DNA from: Ferruginivarius sediminum
GTDB taxonomy: Bacteria > Pseudomonadota > Alphaproteobacteria > Kiloniellales > Rhodovibrionaceae
Assembly (NCBI RefSeq): GCF_003344765.1
Contig: NZ_QPMH01000002.1
Coordinates: 62,001 to 126,000 of the forward strand
DNA: 64,000 bases
Direction: 5' to 3'
Every line of letters starts with the position of its first letter. The stretch's first letter is position 1. This document shows positions 1-8,739 of the stretch, piece by piece. The notes below the pieces were generated by a model. The model ran no database searches, was not told the DNA's origin, and saw only the letters and a list, made by a program, of their open reading frames with translations. The position numbers and the translations under genes are program-made.

Positions 1-864
1 GCTGACGTCGCCGCCGCTACGCTCGGAGCGCACGGTGATCTTGTCGATCTCGTCCAGGAAGACGATGCCGTTCTGCTCCACCGCGCGGATCGCCTCGTTC
101 GTCAGCGTCTCCTGGTCCAGCAGATTGTCCGCCTCTTCCTCGACAAGCTTGCTCCAGGCCTCGCCGACTTTCAGCTTGCGGCTCTTGGTGCGGCCGCCGA
201 AGGCCTTTCCGAAGATGTCGTTCAGGTTGATCATGCCCATCTGGCCGCCGGGCATGCCGGGGATGTCCATCGTGGGCATCTGCATCGATCCGGAATCGGC
301 GAGGTTCACCTCCACCTCGCGGTCGTCCAGCTCGCCGCCGCGCAGCATGCCGCGGAACTTGGTGCGGGTCTCCGCCTGCGCGCTCTCGCCGACCAGCGAA
401 TCCAGCAGACGTTCCTCCGCGTTCAGCTCGGCGCTGGCCCGCACCTCGCGGCGCAGGCGCTCGCGCGTCATGTTGAGAGAGATCTCAACGAGGTCGCGGA
501 CGATCTGCTCCACGTCGCGGCCGACATAGCCGACCTCGGTGAACTTGGTCGCCTCCACCTTCAAGAACGGCGCCTGGGCCAGCTTCGCCAGCCGGCGGGC
601 GATCTCGGTCTTGCCGACGCCCGTGGGGCCGATCATCAGGATGTTCTTCGGCAGCACTTCCTCCCGCAACTCCTCGGGAAGCTGCTGCCGGCGCCAGCGG
701 TTGCGCAGCGCGATGGCGACCGCCCGCTTGGCATCGCGCTGGCCGACGATATAGCGGTCCAGCTCCGAGACGATCTCGCGCGGGGAGAAGGTGCCGCCCG
801 CGTCGCGCACGGGCTTACGGGTGTCGCGGTTCATGACCTGATCTTCGGCGGTTTCAGCGGGCAT
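1..864 (-). CDS. hslU: ATP-dependent protease ATPase subunit HslU (partial, C-terminus off the left edge)
   Basis: AAA+ unfoldase that feeds substrates to the HslV peptidase in the cytoplasm. The first 288 codons are present. Walker A (GPTGVGKT) lies at residues 79-86 and Walker B ([10 protein letters not shown]) at about 266-275, with the intermediate domain between them. The N-terminal family motif [16 protein letters not shown] is at 27-42. The chosen ATG at 864 overlaps the hslV stop by 11 bases, which fits translational coupling. An internal ATG at residue 11 is an alternative and would give a length closer to the E. coli protein. Identity is secure; only the exact start is open. Confidence 0.95.
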   Translation of the reverse strand, partial: MPAETAEDQVMNRDTRKPVRDAGGTFSPREIVSELDRYIVGQRDAKRAVAIALRNRWRRQQLPEELREEVLPKNILMIGPTGVGKTEIARRLAKLAQAPFLKVEATKFTEVGYVGRDVEQIVRDLVEISLNMTRERLRREVRASAELNAEERLLDSLVGESAQAETRTKFRGMLRGGELDDREVEVNLADSGSMQMPTMDIPGMPGGQMGMINLNDIFGKAFGGRTKSRKLKVGEAWSKLVEEEADNLLDQETLTNEAIRAVEQNGIVFLDEIDKITVRSERSGGDVS

Positions 865-1414
865 CGAGGCTCTCAAGCGTAAGGCTGTCGTTCGTGTAGA
901 TGCAGATCGAGGCGGCGATGTCCATGGCGCGCCGGGCGATTGTCTCGGCGTCCATGTCGTCGCGGTCGAGCAGCGCGCGGGCGGCGGCAAGTGCATAGGG
1001 CCCGCCCGAGCCGATGCCGATCAGCCCGTCCTGCGGGTCCAGCACGTCGCCGGTGCCGGTCAGGACCAGCGACGTCGTGCCGTCGGCCACGGCCATCATC
1101 GCCTCAAGCCGGCGGAGATAGCGGTCCGTGCGCCAGTCTTTCGCCAATTCGACGCATGCGCGGGTCAACTGGCCCGGATGCTGTTCGAGCTTGCCTTCCA
1201 GGCGCTCGAACAGCGTGAAGGCGTCCGCCGTCGCGCCGGCGAAGCCGGCGATCACGTCGCCCTTGCTGCCCAGCGGCCGCACCTTGCGGGCGTTCGATTT
1301 CATCACGGTCTGACCGAAGGTGACCTGGCCGTCGCCGGCCACCACCACCTTGCCGCCCTTGCGCACGGAGAGGATTGTCGTGCCGTGCCACGTGTTGTTC
1401 TGCTGCTCCGACAT
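854..1414 (-). CDS. hslV: ATP-dependent protease proteolytic subunit HslV
   Basis: Peptidase half of the HslVU (ClpQY) protease, 186 residues, T1 threonine protease family. The protein starts [11 protein letters not shown] and is followed by the mature [19 protein letters not shown] stretch, so Thr12 should be the catalytic nucleophile after removal of an 11-residue propeptide. E. coli HslV has only Met in that place; short propeptides are familiar in alphaproteobacterial HslV. A longer reading frame to 1498 exists but overlaps the upstream gene and has no family support. No good Shine-Dalgarno precedes the ATG; a possible RpoH-type promoter lies directly upstream. Confidence 0.95.
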   Translation of the reverse strand: MSEQQNNTWHGTTILSVRKGGKVVVAGDGQVTFGQTVMKSNARKVRPLGSKGDVIAGFAGATADAFTLFERLEGKLEQHPGQLTRACVELAKDWRTDRYLRRLEAMMAVADGTTSLVLTGTGDVLDPQDGLIGIGSGGPYALAAARALLDRDDMDAETIARRAMDIAASICIYTNDSLTLESLDAR

Positions 1415-1421
1415 GCCAGAC

Positions 1422-1450
1422 AAATGGCGGATCGCATCGCCGCGTTCAAG
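1422..1450 (-). promoter_or_regulatory. Possible RpoH (heat-shock sigma) promoter for hslVU
   Basis: On the minus strand the sequence reads CTTGAAC, 14 bases, CGCCATTT. This is close to the sigma-32 consensus (CTTGAAA, 11-16 bases, CCCCATNT). It overlaps the stop codon of the upstream protease gene and ends 8 bases before the hslV ATG, so a transcript from it would be almost leaderless. HslVU is a classic heat-shock operon, which supports the call. Match made by eye only. Confidence 0.5.
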
Positions 1451-2789
1451 GCATGACGATGCCGCGTTTCTCCCCGAGTTCGCTGTCGGGCAGGCCAAGG
1501 CGCACCCGCAGCTTCCTGAGCGCGTCGTCGATGGGGATGAACAGGTTGATGCCGATGGACGACCGGCGCGGCGTATCGGCGAAGCCCGCGTAGGTCAGGC
1601 CGACGATATTGCCGTGCCGGTCCAGCAGCGGCCCGCCGCTGTTGCCGGGGTGCGTGTCGACGTCGGCCTGGATGTCGCGCAGCCCCCGCGAGTTCTGGCG
1701 GTACGCACTGACCGAGCCGCGGCTGATCGTGCCCTTCAGTTGGGTCATGAACGGCGAGCCCACGGCGAAGACGTCCTCGCCGGGCTCCACCCGACGGGTG
1801 CGGATCGGCAGCGGCAGATAGCCCGCCTCCTCGACGCGGACGAGTGCCACGTCGCGCGGCCGGTGAACCCGCAGCACGTCGCCCGCAACCTGTCGGCCCG
1901 ATGGAAAGATGATGGGGACGCGCTCGTTGCCCCTGACGACGTGGGCGTTGGTGAGGATCAGCGACGGCGCGACGAAGAAGCCGCTGCCGTGTCCGCTGGA
2001 TTCGCTGCCGATCGATACGACGGACTCCCGGATGATCTCGCTCCGCGTCGTCAGCGGCGTTTCGAACGGCGGCCACTTGCGGATATGGAGCGGGATCCAG
2101 GAGGTACGCACTTCGTCCGGGCGCGGCGGCGCCTGCGTCACGGTCGCATAGAATTCCTCGTCGGCGGCCAGCCGGCGCGCCGAATCCTCGAAGGCGTAAT
2201 CCACCAGCCTCTGCAAGCCTTCAAGCCGGCCGCTTTCGAGGATGCCCTGTCCCGTCAGGGTCTTGGTGAAGATCACGCGCCTTTGCACGACGGAGAAGAC
2301 GCTCCATTCGACCCGCATCCACGCCTTGCCGCTCTGGACATTGAGTTGCGCGCCGCTGAGCCACCCCTGATGGTCGCAGACGTCCATGCGCAGATCGACG
2401 ACGCGGGCGCCAAGCTGATAGGTGGGGTCGCGGGTGTAGAGGCTGACACCGGCGAAGAGATTGTCCGGATCGCCGCTCATCCGATATCCGTTGTCGCGAA
2501 ACGCGCGCTCGGCCAGAAGCGGCCAGCCGTCCGCGACATCAGCCTGGACCTTTGAGCCCCACAGCAGCCGGTCATCGGTATCGCGGCAGAGCCCAAGGCT
2601 CCATCGATACTCGCCAATCGCCTCGCCGGGGCGCAGGTCGATCCGCAATTCCTTCAGCTCGATCGGTTCCGTCGGCCGCTTGTCCCGCAGCAATGGCGCA
2701 TGCGCCGGCGTGTCCAGCGGATCTTCCGGCGCGCAGCCGGTGATAGCCAGCAGGACCGCCAATACCCATGCCAATCGACGAAACAGCAT
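1446..2789 (-). CDS. Lipoprotein trypsin-like serine protease (S1C/DegP-type catalytic domain)
   Basis: 447 residues. It starts with a lipoprotein signal (lipobox AITGC, Cys19), then about 240 residues I do not recognise, then a chymotrypsin-fold protease domain. The catalytic triad is visible: His283 in LTNAHVV, Asp313 in RDVALV, Ser384 in GNSGGPL. No PDZ domain follows, unlike DegP/DegQ, so the N-terminal half may do the regulatory or substrate-binding work. Probably periplasmic and membrane anchored. The start at 2789 is chosen because it puts the signal peptide at the N-terminus; an in-frame ATG at 2903 would bury it. It is divergent from hisB. Confidence 0.85.
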   Translation of the reverse strand: MLFRRLAWVLAVLLAITGCAPEDPLDTPAHAPLLRDKRPTEPIELKELRIDLRPGEAIGEYRWSLGLCRDTDDRLLWGSKVQADVADGWPLLAERAFRDNGYRMSGDPDNLFAGVSLYTRDPTYQLGARVVDLRMDVCDHQGWLSGAQLNVQSGKAWMRVEWSVFSVVQRRVIFTKTLTGQGILESGRLEGLQRLVDYAFEDSARRLAADEEFYATVTQAPPRPDEVRTSWIPLHIRKWPPFETPLTTRSEIIRESVVSIGSESSGHGSGFFVAPSLILTNAHVVRGNERVPIIFPSGRQVAGDVLRVHRPRDVALVRVEEAGYLPLPIRTRRVEPGEDVFAVGSPFMTQLKGTISRGSVSAYRQNSRGLRDIQADVDTHPGNSGGPLLDRHGNIVGLTYAGFADTPRRSSIGINLFIPIDDALRKLRVRLGLPDSELGEKRGIVMP

Positions 2790-2953
2790 TCCCGATGCCC
2801 GTGCAGACCCGAAACTCGCCACATCGTATGCATCCAGCCAATGAATGCAATCGTGTGGTGCGTCAAACAGGGCGCGAACGGTTGCACTGGCGAGACCCGT
2901 CACAGCCTGCTAAAAGTCCGCTCTCGATAATTGGACGGTTTGGAGAACCACCG

Positions 2954-3541
2954 ATGCGCGAAGCGCGGGTCGAGCGGAAGACGAAGGAAACCGACATCCG
3001 GGTTTCGGTGAACCTGGACGGCACGGGTGTGAGCGATGTCGCCACCGGCATCGGCTTCCTGGACCATATGCTCGATCAGCTTGCCCGGCACGCCCTGATC
3101 GACCTGACGCTTCGCGCGGAGGGCGACCTGCACATCGACTTCCACCATACGGTGGAGGACTGCGGGATCGTCGTCGGCCAGGCGGTGGCGCGCGCGCTGG
3201 ATGCGCGCAAGGGGATCACGCGCTATGGCCATGCCTATGTTCCGATGGACGAGGCGCTGACGCGCGTCGCGCTGGACCTGTCGAACCGGCCGTATCTGGT
3301 CTGGAAGGTGGAATTCACCCGCGACAAGCTGGGCGAGATCGACACCGAGCTGTTCCGCGAATGGTTCCAGGCCTTCGCGCAGAACGCCGGCGCCACGCTC
3401 CACGTCGAAAACCTCTACGGCGACAACAACCATCATATCGTCGAGTCCTGCTACAAGGCACTCGCCCGGGCGCTTCGCCAGGCGGTGGAGATCGATCCCC
3501 GCAAGGCGGACGAGGTGCCCTCCACAAAGGGCTCGCTCTAG
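2954..3541 (+). CDS. hisB: Imidazoleglycerol-phosphate dehydratase HisB
   Basis: Sixth step of histidine synthesis: converts imidazole glycerol phosphate to imidazole acetol phosphate. 195 residues, the monofunctional form without the histidinol-phosphatase domain found in enteric bacteria. Metal-binding motifs are HHTVEDCG (His64, His65, Glu68) and DNNHHIVES (His160/161 region). The ATG at 2954 gives the usual N-terminus ([15 protein letters not shown]); longer readings run into the divergent protease gene. First gene of the his cluster here; hisG, hisD and hisI are not in the window. Confidence 0.97.
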   Translation: MREARVERKTKETDIRVSVNLDGTGVSDVATGIGFLDHMLDQLARHALIDLTLRAEGDLHIDFHHTVEDCGIVVGQAVARALDARKGITRYGHAYVPMDEALTRVALDLSNRPYLVWKVEFTRDKLGEIDTELFREWFQAFAQNAGATLHVENLYGDNNHHIVESCYKALARALRQAVEIDPRKADEVPSTKGSL

Positions 3542-3614
3542 TCACTCGGTACTGGATTCACGCAGGCGGGCGCGGCCACTTTCGTGCCCGCCGACAGTTT
3601 GGGCATAACAGCGG

Positions 3615-4262
3615 ATGGAACGCGTCGTCGTCATCGATTACGGCTCGGGCAACCTGCACTCGGCGGCCAAGGCGCTGGAGCGCGCCGCGCGCGATAACGG
3701 CATCCCCGCGGAGATCGACGTTTCCAATGACGCGGAGGTCGCCGCCGCGGCGGACCGGCTTGTGCTGCCGGGCGTCGGCGCCTTCGCCGACTGCTGGCAG
3801 GGCCTGAACGCCCTTCCCGGCGTCGTGGAAGCGCTTGGCGCGTCGGTGCTGGAGGGCGGACGCCCGTTCCTCGGTATCTGCGTGGGCATGCAGCTCATGG
3901 CCACCTGCGGGCGGGAATACGGGACCACGCCCGGCCTGGACTGGATTCCGGGCGAGGTGGTGGCGCTGGCCCCCGACGATCCCCATCTGCGTATACCGCA
4001 TATGGGATGGAACGAGCTTGCCATCCGCCAGCCCGATCATCCCGTCCTGGCGGGGATCGAAAGCGGGGCGCACGCGTATTTCGTTCACAGTTACCAGTTC
4101 GCCGCCGGGCGGCCGGAGCACGTGCTTGCGGTGACCGATTACGGCGGCGAGGTGACGGCGGTCGTGGGGCGCGACAACCTGGTGGGCACCCAGTTCCATC
4201 CCGAAAAGAGCCAGGCCACCGGCCTGCGCCTGCTTGGCAACTTCTTGCGCTGGAGGCCTTGA
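3615..4262 (+). CDS. hisH: Imidazole glycerol phosphate synthase, glutamine amidotransferase subunit HisH
   Basis: Class I glutaminase that supplies ammonia to HisF. 215 residues. The catalytic triad is visible: Cys89 in GICVGMQ, and His195 and Glu197 in QFHPEKSQ. The oxyanion-region motif LPGVGAF is at about 51-57. It sits 73 bases after hisB and is followed at once by an acetyltransferase gene rather than hisA. Confidence 0.97.
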   Translation: MERVVVIDYGSGNLHSAAKALERAARDNGIPAEIDVSNDAEVAAAADRLVLPGVGAFADCWQGLNALPGVVEALGASVLEGGRPFLGICVGMQLMATCGREYGTTPGLDWIPGEVVALAPDDPHLRIPHMGWNELAIRQPDHPVLAGIESGAHAYFVHSYQFAAGRPEHVLAVTDYGGEVTAVVGRDNLVGTQFHPEKSQATGLRLLGNFLRWRP

Positions 4263-4263
4263 T

Positions 4264-4836
4264 TTGACCGCGGGTGACGGCAGCCATCTTCCAACCACGG
4301 CGGTAGAACATGTCACTGATTTGCAGGGCTCCGATCTGCACGACCTCTGCGACGCGGCGGAGGCCGCGATCGAGCAGGGCGGCGGGTTCGGCTGGCTGCA
4401 TCCGCCGCAGCGCCATGTCATGGAAACCTACTGGAAGGGCGTGCTGCTGGTGCCCGAGCGCGATCTCGTGGTGGCACGCCTGGACGGCGTGATCGCCGGC
4501 TCCGCCCAGCTTCAGCGCGCTTCGCGGAACAACGAGGCGCAGGGCTATGTCGGCCAGCTCACAACCTCGTTCCTGGCGCCCTGGGCGCGCGGCTACGGCT
4601 TGGCGCGGAAGCTGACCGAGGGCGTCGAGGGCCTGGCCCGCGAGTACGGCCTGAAGGTGCTGACCTTGGATGTGCGGGCGACGCAGGAGCGCGCCATCCA
4701 GGTTTACGAGCACCTGGGCTACACACGCTGGGGGGAGAACCGCTATTACGCGCTGGTCGAGGGGGCCTGGGTCACCGGCTATTACTATCACAAGGCCCTG
4801 GACACGGGTTCGATGGAAGGCATTGCCGCGAAATGA
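4264..4836 (+). CDS. GNAT-family N-acetyltransferase inside the his operon
   Basis: 190 residues with a GNAT fold: the acetyl-CoA loop is in [16 protein letters not shown], and the later strand/helix segment [17 protein letters not shown] is typical of the family. The substrate is unknown. The TTG at 4264 is preferred as start because GGAGG lies at 4252-4256, seven bases upstream, and it begins right after the hisH stop. An ATG at 4234 would overlap hisH by 29 bases. The stop overlaps the hisA start (ATGA), so the gene is translationally locked into the his operon. Confidence 0.85.
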   Translation: MTAGDGSHLPTTAVEHVTDLQGSDLHDLCDAAEAAIEQGGGFGWLHPPQRHVMETYWKGVLLVPERDLVVARLDGVIAGSAQLQRASRNNEAQGYVGQLTTSFLAPWARGYGLARKLTEGVEGLAREYGLKVLTLDVRATQERAIQVYEHLGYTRWGENRYYALVEGAWVTGYYYHKALDTGSMEGIAAK

Positions 4837-5564
4837 TTCTGTTTCCCGCCATTGACTTGAAGGAAGGCAAGGCCGTTCGCCTGCTGCGCGGCGAGATGGA
4901 GAGCGCGCGGGTGTTCAACGACGATCCGGCCGCGCAGGCCCGCGCATTCGCCGAGGCCGGCTTCGAGTGGCTGCATCTGGTCGACCTGGACGGCGCCTTC
5001 GCCGGGCGTCCGCTGAACGCGCCCGCGGTGGAAGCCATCGTGGCAGCGGTCGACCTGCCCGTGCAGCTCGGCGGCGGCATCCGCGACCTCGCAACGGTGG
5101 AGCGCTGGCTTGAGGCCGGCGTGGCGCGGGTGATCCTGGGCACGGTCGCGGTGAAGGACCCGGCGCTGGTGGAAGAAGCCTGCCGCCGCTTTCCGGGCCG
5201 CATCGTCGTCGGCATCGACGCGCGCGACGGCCGCGTGGCGGTGGAAGGCTGGGCGGAGACCAGCGAAATCATGGCCCGCGACCTTGCCAAACGCTTCGAG
5301 GATGCGGGCGTCGAAGCCATCGTCTACACCGATATCGAGCGCGACGGCGCCTTGCAGGGGGTCAACGTCGAGGCGACGGTCGATCTCGCGCGGGCCGTGT
5401 CGCTGCCCGTCATCGCATCGGGCGGCGTCGCCAGCCTGGACGACTTGGCGCGGCTGCGCGCGGTGGAGGACCAGGGCGTGGCGGGCGCCATTCTGGGCCG
5501 CGCGCTCTACGACGGCCGGATCGATCCGAAGTCCGCGCTGGCCCTGGTGAAGGGAGACGCATAG
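4833..5564 (+). CDS. hisA: Phosphoribosylformimino-5-aminoimidazole carboxamide ribotide isomerase HisA
   Basis: Amadori isomerase of histidine synthesis, a (beta/alpha)8 barrel of 243 residues. The first strand ([15 protein letters not shown]) carries the catalytic Asp8, and the second-half active site is YTDIERDG. Phosphate-binding loops GGGIRD and ASGGVAS are present. The ATG overlaps the stop of the preceding acetyltransferase by four bases. Confidence 0.97.
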   Translation: MILFPAIDLKEGKAVRLLRGEMESARVFNDDPAAQARAFAEAGFEWLHLVDLDGAFAGRPLNAPAVEAIVAAVDLPVQLGGGIRDLATVERWLEAGVARVILGTVAVKDPALVEEACRRFPGRIVVGIDARDGRVAVEGWAETSEIMARDLAKRFEDAGVEAIVYTDIERDGALQGVNVEATVDLARAVSLPVIASGGVASLDDLARLRAVEDQGVAGAILGRALYDGRIDPKSALALVKGDA

Positions 5565-5567
5565 GCC

Positions 5568-6341
5568 ATGCTGAAGGCGCGCATCATCCCCTGCCTGGAC
5601 GTGAAGGACGGCCGCGTCGTCAAGGGCGTCAACTTCGTCGGCCTGCGCGATGCCGGCGACCCGGTGGAGCAGGCCATCGTCTACGATGAGGCGGGGGCGG
5701 ACGAGCTTTGCTTCCTGGACATCACCGCCAGCCACGAGGACCGCGGCATCCTGCTGGACGTGGTGCGGCGCACGGCGGAGGCCTGCTTCATGCCGCTGAC
5801 CGTCGGCGGCGGCGTGCGCACGCTGGACGATATCCGCCAGCTTCTCCTGGCCGGGGCGGACAAGGTCTCGATCAACACCGCCGCTGTGAAGAATCCCGAC
5901 TTCGTGCGCCAGGCGGCGGAGAAGTTCGGCCGGCAGTGCATCGTTGTCGCCATCGACGCCAAGCGCAGCGACGATCCCAACATTGCCAGCGGCTTCGAGA
6001 TCTTCACGCACGGCGGGCGCAACGCCACCGGCCTGGATGCCATCGCCTGGGCACGCAAGATGGAGGAGCTGGGCGCGGGCGAGATACTGCTGACCTCGAT
6101 GGACCGCGACGGCACGCGCGAAGGCTATGACATCGAGCTGACCCGCGCGGTGGCCGACGCGGTGCGCGTGCCGGTGGTCGCCTCCGGCGGCGTCGGGGGG
6201 CTGGAGCATCTGGCCGCCGGTGTGCGCGACGGGCACGCGTCCGCCGTGCTGGCCGCGTCCATCTTCCACTTCGGCGACTATACGATTGCGGAAGCCAAGA
6301 CCTATCTGCGCGATGCGGGCGTACCGGCACGCCCGGCCTGA
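5568..6341 (+). CDS. hisF: Imidazole glycerol phosphate synthase, cyclase subunit HisF
   Basis: Partner of HisH; cyclises PRFAR with ammonia to give imidazole glycerol phosphate and AICAR. 257 residues, (beta/alpha)8 barrel. Catalytic Asp11 lies in [16 protein letters not shown], and the second active-site region is [10 protein letters not shown]. Phosphate loops VGGGVRT and ASGGVGG are intact. It begins three bases after the hisA stop. Confidence 0.97.
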   Translation: MLKARIIPCLDVKDGRVVKGVNFVGLRDAGDPVEQAIVYDEAGADELCFLDITASHEDRGILLDVVRRTAEACFMPLTVGGGVRTLDDIRQLLLAGADKVSINTAAVKNPDFVRQAAEKFGRQCIVVAIDAKRSDDPNIASGFEIFTHGGRNATGLDAIAWARKMEELGAGEILLTSMDRDGTREGYDIELTRAVADAVRVPVVASGGVGGLEHLAAGVRDGHASAVLAASIFHFGDYTIAEAKTYLRDAGVPARPA

Positions 6342-6394
6342 TCGTTGACCGCGCCACACGGGTCGCTTCCGACCACGGCGGGAAAGGAGTAACG

Positions 6395-6733
6395 ATGGCC
6401 ACGGACAGCGAAACGCACGTCCTCGATCGCCTGCAAGCTGTCATCGACAGCCGGCATGGCAGCGATCCGGAGACGTCCTACACGGCCAAGCTGTTGGACC
6501 AGGGGCCGGAGAAGATCGCCAAGAAACTGGGCGAGGAAGCCGTCGAAGCCGTGATCGAGGGCGTTCGCGGCGACACGAAGCGGCTGGCGGCCGAAAGCGC
6601 CGACATGCTCTATCACCTGCTTGTGCTGTGGTCGGCGCGGGGGGTTCGCCCGGATGACGTCTGGCAGGCGCTGGAGGCGCGTATGGGAACCTCCGGCATC
6701 GAGGAGAAGAAGGCGCGGAAGAAGCTGGCTTGA
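6395..6733 (+). CDS. hisE: Phosphoribosyl-ATP pyrophosphatase HisE
   Basis: Hydrolyses PR-ATP to PR-AMP, the second step of histidine synthesis. 112 residues, all-alpha MazG-like fold. The metal-binding segment KKLGEEAVEAVIEG and the later ESADMLYHLLVL helix are characteristic. It is a stand-alone protein, not fused to HisI as in enterics. An AAAGGAG Shine-Dalgarno sits just before the ATG. Confidence 0.95.
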   Translation: MATDSETHVLDRLQAVIDSRHGSDPETSYTAKLLDQGPEKIAKKLGEEAVEAVIEGVRGDTKRLAAESADMLYHLLVLWSARGVRPDDVWQALEARMGTSGIEEKKARKKLA

Positions 6734-6775
6734 GACCTGCCGTCCGCCAGCGGTTTGACAGGAGGAGTTCACGCG

Positions 6776-7150
6776 ATGGCGCAGCCCTATGACGATAACA
6801 ACATCTTCGCCAAGATCCTGCGCGGCGAGATTCCCTGCAACAAGGTCTACGAGGACGACCATGTCCTGGCCTTCCACGACATCAACCCGCAGACGCCGAC
6901 GCATGTTCTGGTGATCCCGAAGGGCAGGTATGTGTCGTCGGACGATTTCTTCAACGAGGCGGACGAGGCCGAGATCGCGGCCTTTTTCCGGGCTGTGGGC
7001 AAGATATCCCGTGACCTCGGCGTGGTCGATCGCGGCTACCGGATCCTGGCGAACGCCGGGGCGGACGCGCATCAGGAAGTGCCCCATTTCCACCTGCATA
7101 TCTTCGCGGGCACCGACCTTGGCCGCATGATCAAGCCGGCGGGCGCCTAG
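6776..7150 (+). CDS. HIT family protein (histidine triad nucleotide-binding protein)
   Basis: 124 residues, HINT-like branch. The histidine triad is VPHFHLHIFAG near the C-terminus, and the N-terminus (NIFAKILRGEIPCNKVYEDD) is typical of bacterial HIT hydrolases, which cleave AMP-linked phosphoramidates. The ATG at 6776 is preceded by GGAGGAG at 6761-6767. It ends the his operon, a common alphaproteobacterial arrangement after hisE. Confidence 0.93.
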   Translation: MAQPYDDNNIFAKILRGEIPCNKVYEDDHVLAFHDINPQTPTHVLVIPKGRYVSSDDFFNEADEAEIAAFFRAVGKISRDLGVVDRGYRILANAGADAHQEVPHFHLHIFAGTDLGRMIKPAGA

Positions 7151-7358
7151 CCGGGCGGTGGCCGTCAATGGCACTCGGCAGCTTCGGATTTAAACAACAG
7201 TCACATAATGCAAAATAAATATGAATAACTCATAGCAGTGTGTAAATTTTTGGTAGCACACGCTGTATAAGTAAATTATGATGTTCCCCAACAGCTAGAA
7301 GGTTAAAGGGCCGTCCCGTGCAGCGCGGGTGCCGGTCCGAGCTTGAAGGGGAACGATC
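7151..7358 (+). other. AT-rich intergenic leader before the FadL-type gene
   Basis: No gene seen. The stretch 7190-7285 is strongly AT-rich against a GC-rich background and contains TTGGTA and TATAAG/TAAATT hexamers that could belong to a promoter for the downstream porin gene. I could not settle a start point. A purine-rich GAAGGGGAA precedes the GTG start of the next gene. Confidence 0.4.
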
Positions 7359-8696
7359 GTGCAGACTTCGCATGGTGGGGATGGGCTTTCCGCCCATCGG
7401 CCCGCGCGCCGTATTGCGCGGCTCATCGCCGGCGTCGCCGGGGCTTTCGCGCTTGCCGGCGCCGGCGGCGCGCAGGCGACGAACGGTTACTTCCAGCACG
7501 GCTACGGCACGGCATCGAAGGCGCTTGCCGGCGCGGGCGCGGCGCTGTCGCTGGATGCAGTGGCACCTTCCGTGAACCCGGCCGGCATTGCATTCCTTGG
7601 CAACCGTGTGGATTTCGGCCTCACGGCCTTCAATCCGGAACGCAGCGTCGACGTCGAGGGCGCGCCGACGCAGCCGGCGAACCTCCTGACGCCGGGCAAG
7701 GTGGAAAGCGACCGGCCCTGGTTTCCCATTCCCAACGGCGGAATCACCTATCGGGTCGACGACCGTCTTGCTCTCGGTCTGGCGCTCTACGGCAACGGCG
7801 GCATCAATACCGACTATCCCGCCTTCGGCCGCACCTGCCCGAACCCGTTGGGCGGTCCGGCGGTTCCGGGCAAGGGCGTGTTCTGCGGCGGCGAGGCCGG
7901 GGTGGACCTGACGCAGGTGTTCCTCAGCCCCACGGCGGCCTACGAGTTCCTCGACGGCTGGGCGGTGGGCGTCAGTCCGATCCTCGCGGCGCAGAGCTTC
8001 GAGGCCAAGGGTCTCGGTGCCTTCGCGCCGATGTCCAAGGATCCCGCCAGTCTGAGCGACAACGGCCACGATATGTCCTATGGCGCGGGCGTGCGCCTTG
8101 GCATCCAGGGCGCCGTCACCGACTGGCTGCGCGTCGGCGCCAGCTATCGCACGCGCGTGGAGATGTCGAAGTTCGACGACTACGACGGCCTGTTCGCCGA
8201 GGACGGCGACTTCGATATCCCGCCAAGCTGGACGGTCGGCACCGCTCTCCGGCCGGTTGAGGGTCTGTGGATCCTGGCCGACTTCCAGCAGATTCAGTAC
8301 GACGAGGTCGCCGCCGTGTCGAACGAGTTTCCGGCGGGCACACAGCTTGGTGCGGAGAACGGGCCCGGCTTTGGCTGGGAGACGATGAACGTGGTCAAGC
8401 TGGGCTTGCAGTGGCGGGCGAGCGAGAAGCTGACGCTGCGTGCGGGTTATTCCACCACGGACCAGCCGATCCCCGACGACCAGCTTCTGTTCAACATCCT
8501 GGCACCCGGCGTGGTCGAGGACCACTTCACCGCCGGCTTCGGCTATCGGTTCAGCGAAAGCTGGAGCGTCGACGCCTCCGCGCTCTACGCGCCGAAGGTG
8601 GACGTCTCGGGCGCGAATGCGACAGACCCGGCGCAAGACGTCGAGGTCGAGTTGAGCGAGTTCTCCGCAACCATCGGCGTGACGTACCGGTACTAA
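7359..8696 (+). CDS. FadL/OmpP1-type outer-membrane protein (hydrophobic compound transport)
   Basis: 445 residues. A signal peptide (hydrophobic segment ending GGAQA) leads into TNGYFQHGYGTASKALAGAG, the usual FadL-like mature N-terminus that forms the hatch. The rest is beta-strand rich and ends in the aromatic residue Tyr (TYRY), the BAM recognition signature. FadL relatives import long-chain fatty acids or aromatic hydrocarbons; the ligand here is unknown. The start is GTG. The gene stands alone, convergent with the MscS gene. Confidence 0.88.
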   Translation: MQTSHGGDGLSAHRPARRIARLIAGVAGAFALAGAGGAQATNGYFQHGYGTASKALAGAGAALSLDAVAPSVNPAGIAFLGNRVDFGLTAFNPERSVDVEGAPTQPANLLTPGKVESDRPWFPIPNGGITYRVDDRLALGLALYGNGGINTDYPAFGRTCPNPLGGPAVPGKGVFCGGEAGVDLTQVFLSPTAAYEFLDGWAVGVSPILAAQSFEAKGLGAFAPMSKDPASLSDNGHDMSYGAGVRLGIQGAVTDWLRVGASYRTRVEMSKFDDYDGLFAEDGDFDIPPSWTVGTALRPVEGLWILADFQQIQYDEVAAVSNEFPAGTQLGAENGPGFGWETMNVVKLGLQWRASEKLTLRAGYSTTDQPIPDDQLLFNILAPGVVEDHFTAGFGYRFSESWSVDASALYAPKVDVSGANATDPAQDVEVELSEFSATIGVTYRY

Positions 8697-8739
8697 GACG
8701 ACCGGGTGCGCTGCGGCTGCCCGCGCCGCGCCCCGCCGC

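Noticed and set aside
4788..6359. A 523-codon minus-strand frame across hisA and hisF
   Set aside because: Antisense to two secure genes; histidine/arginine-rich sequence without domain motifs.
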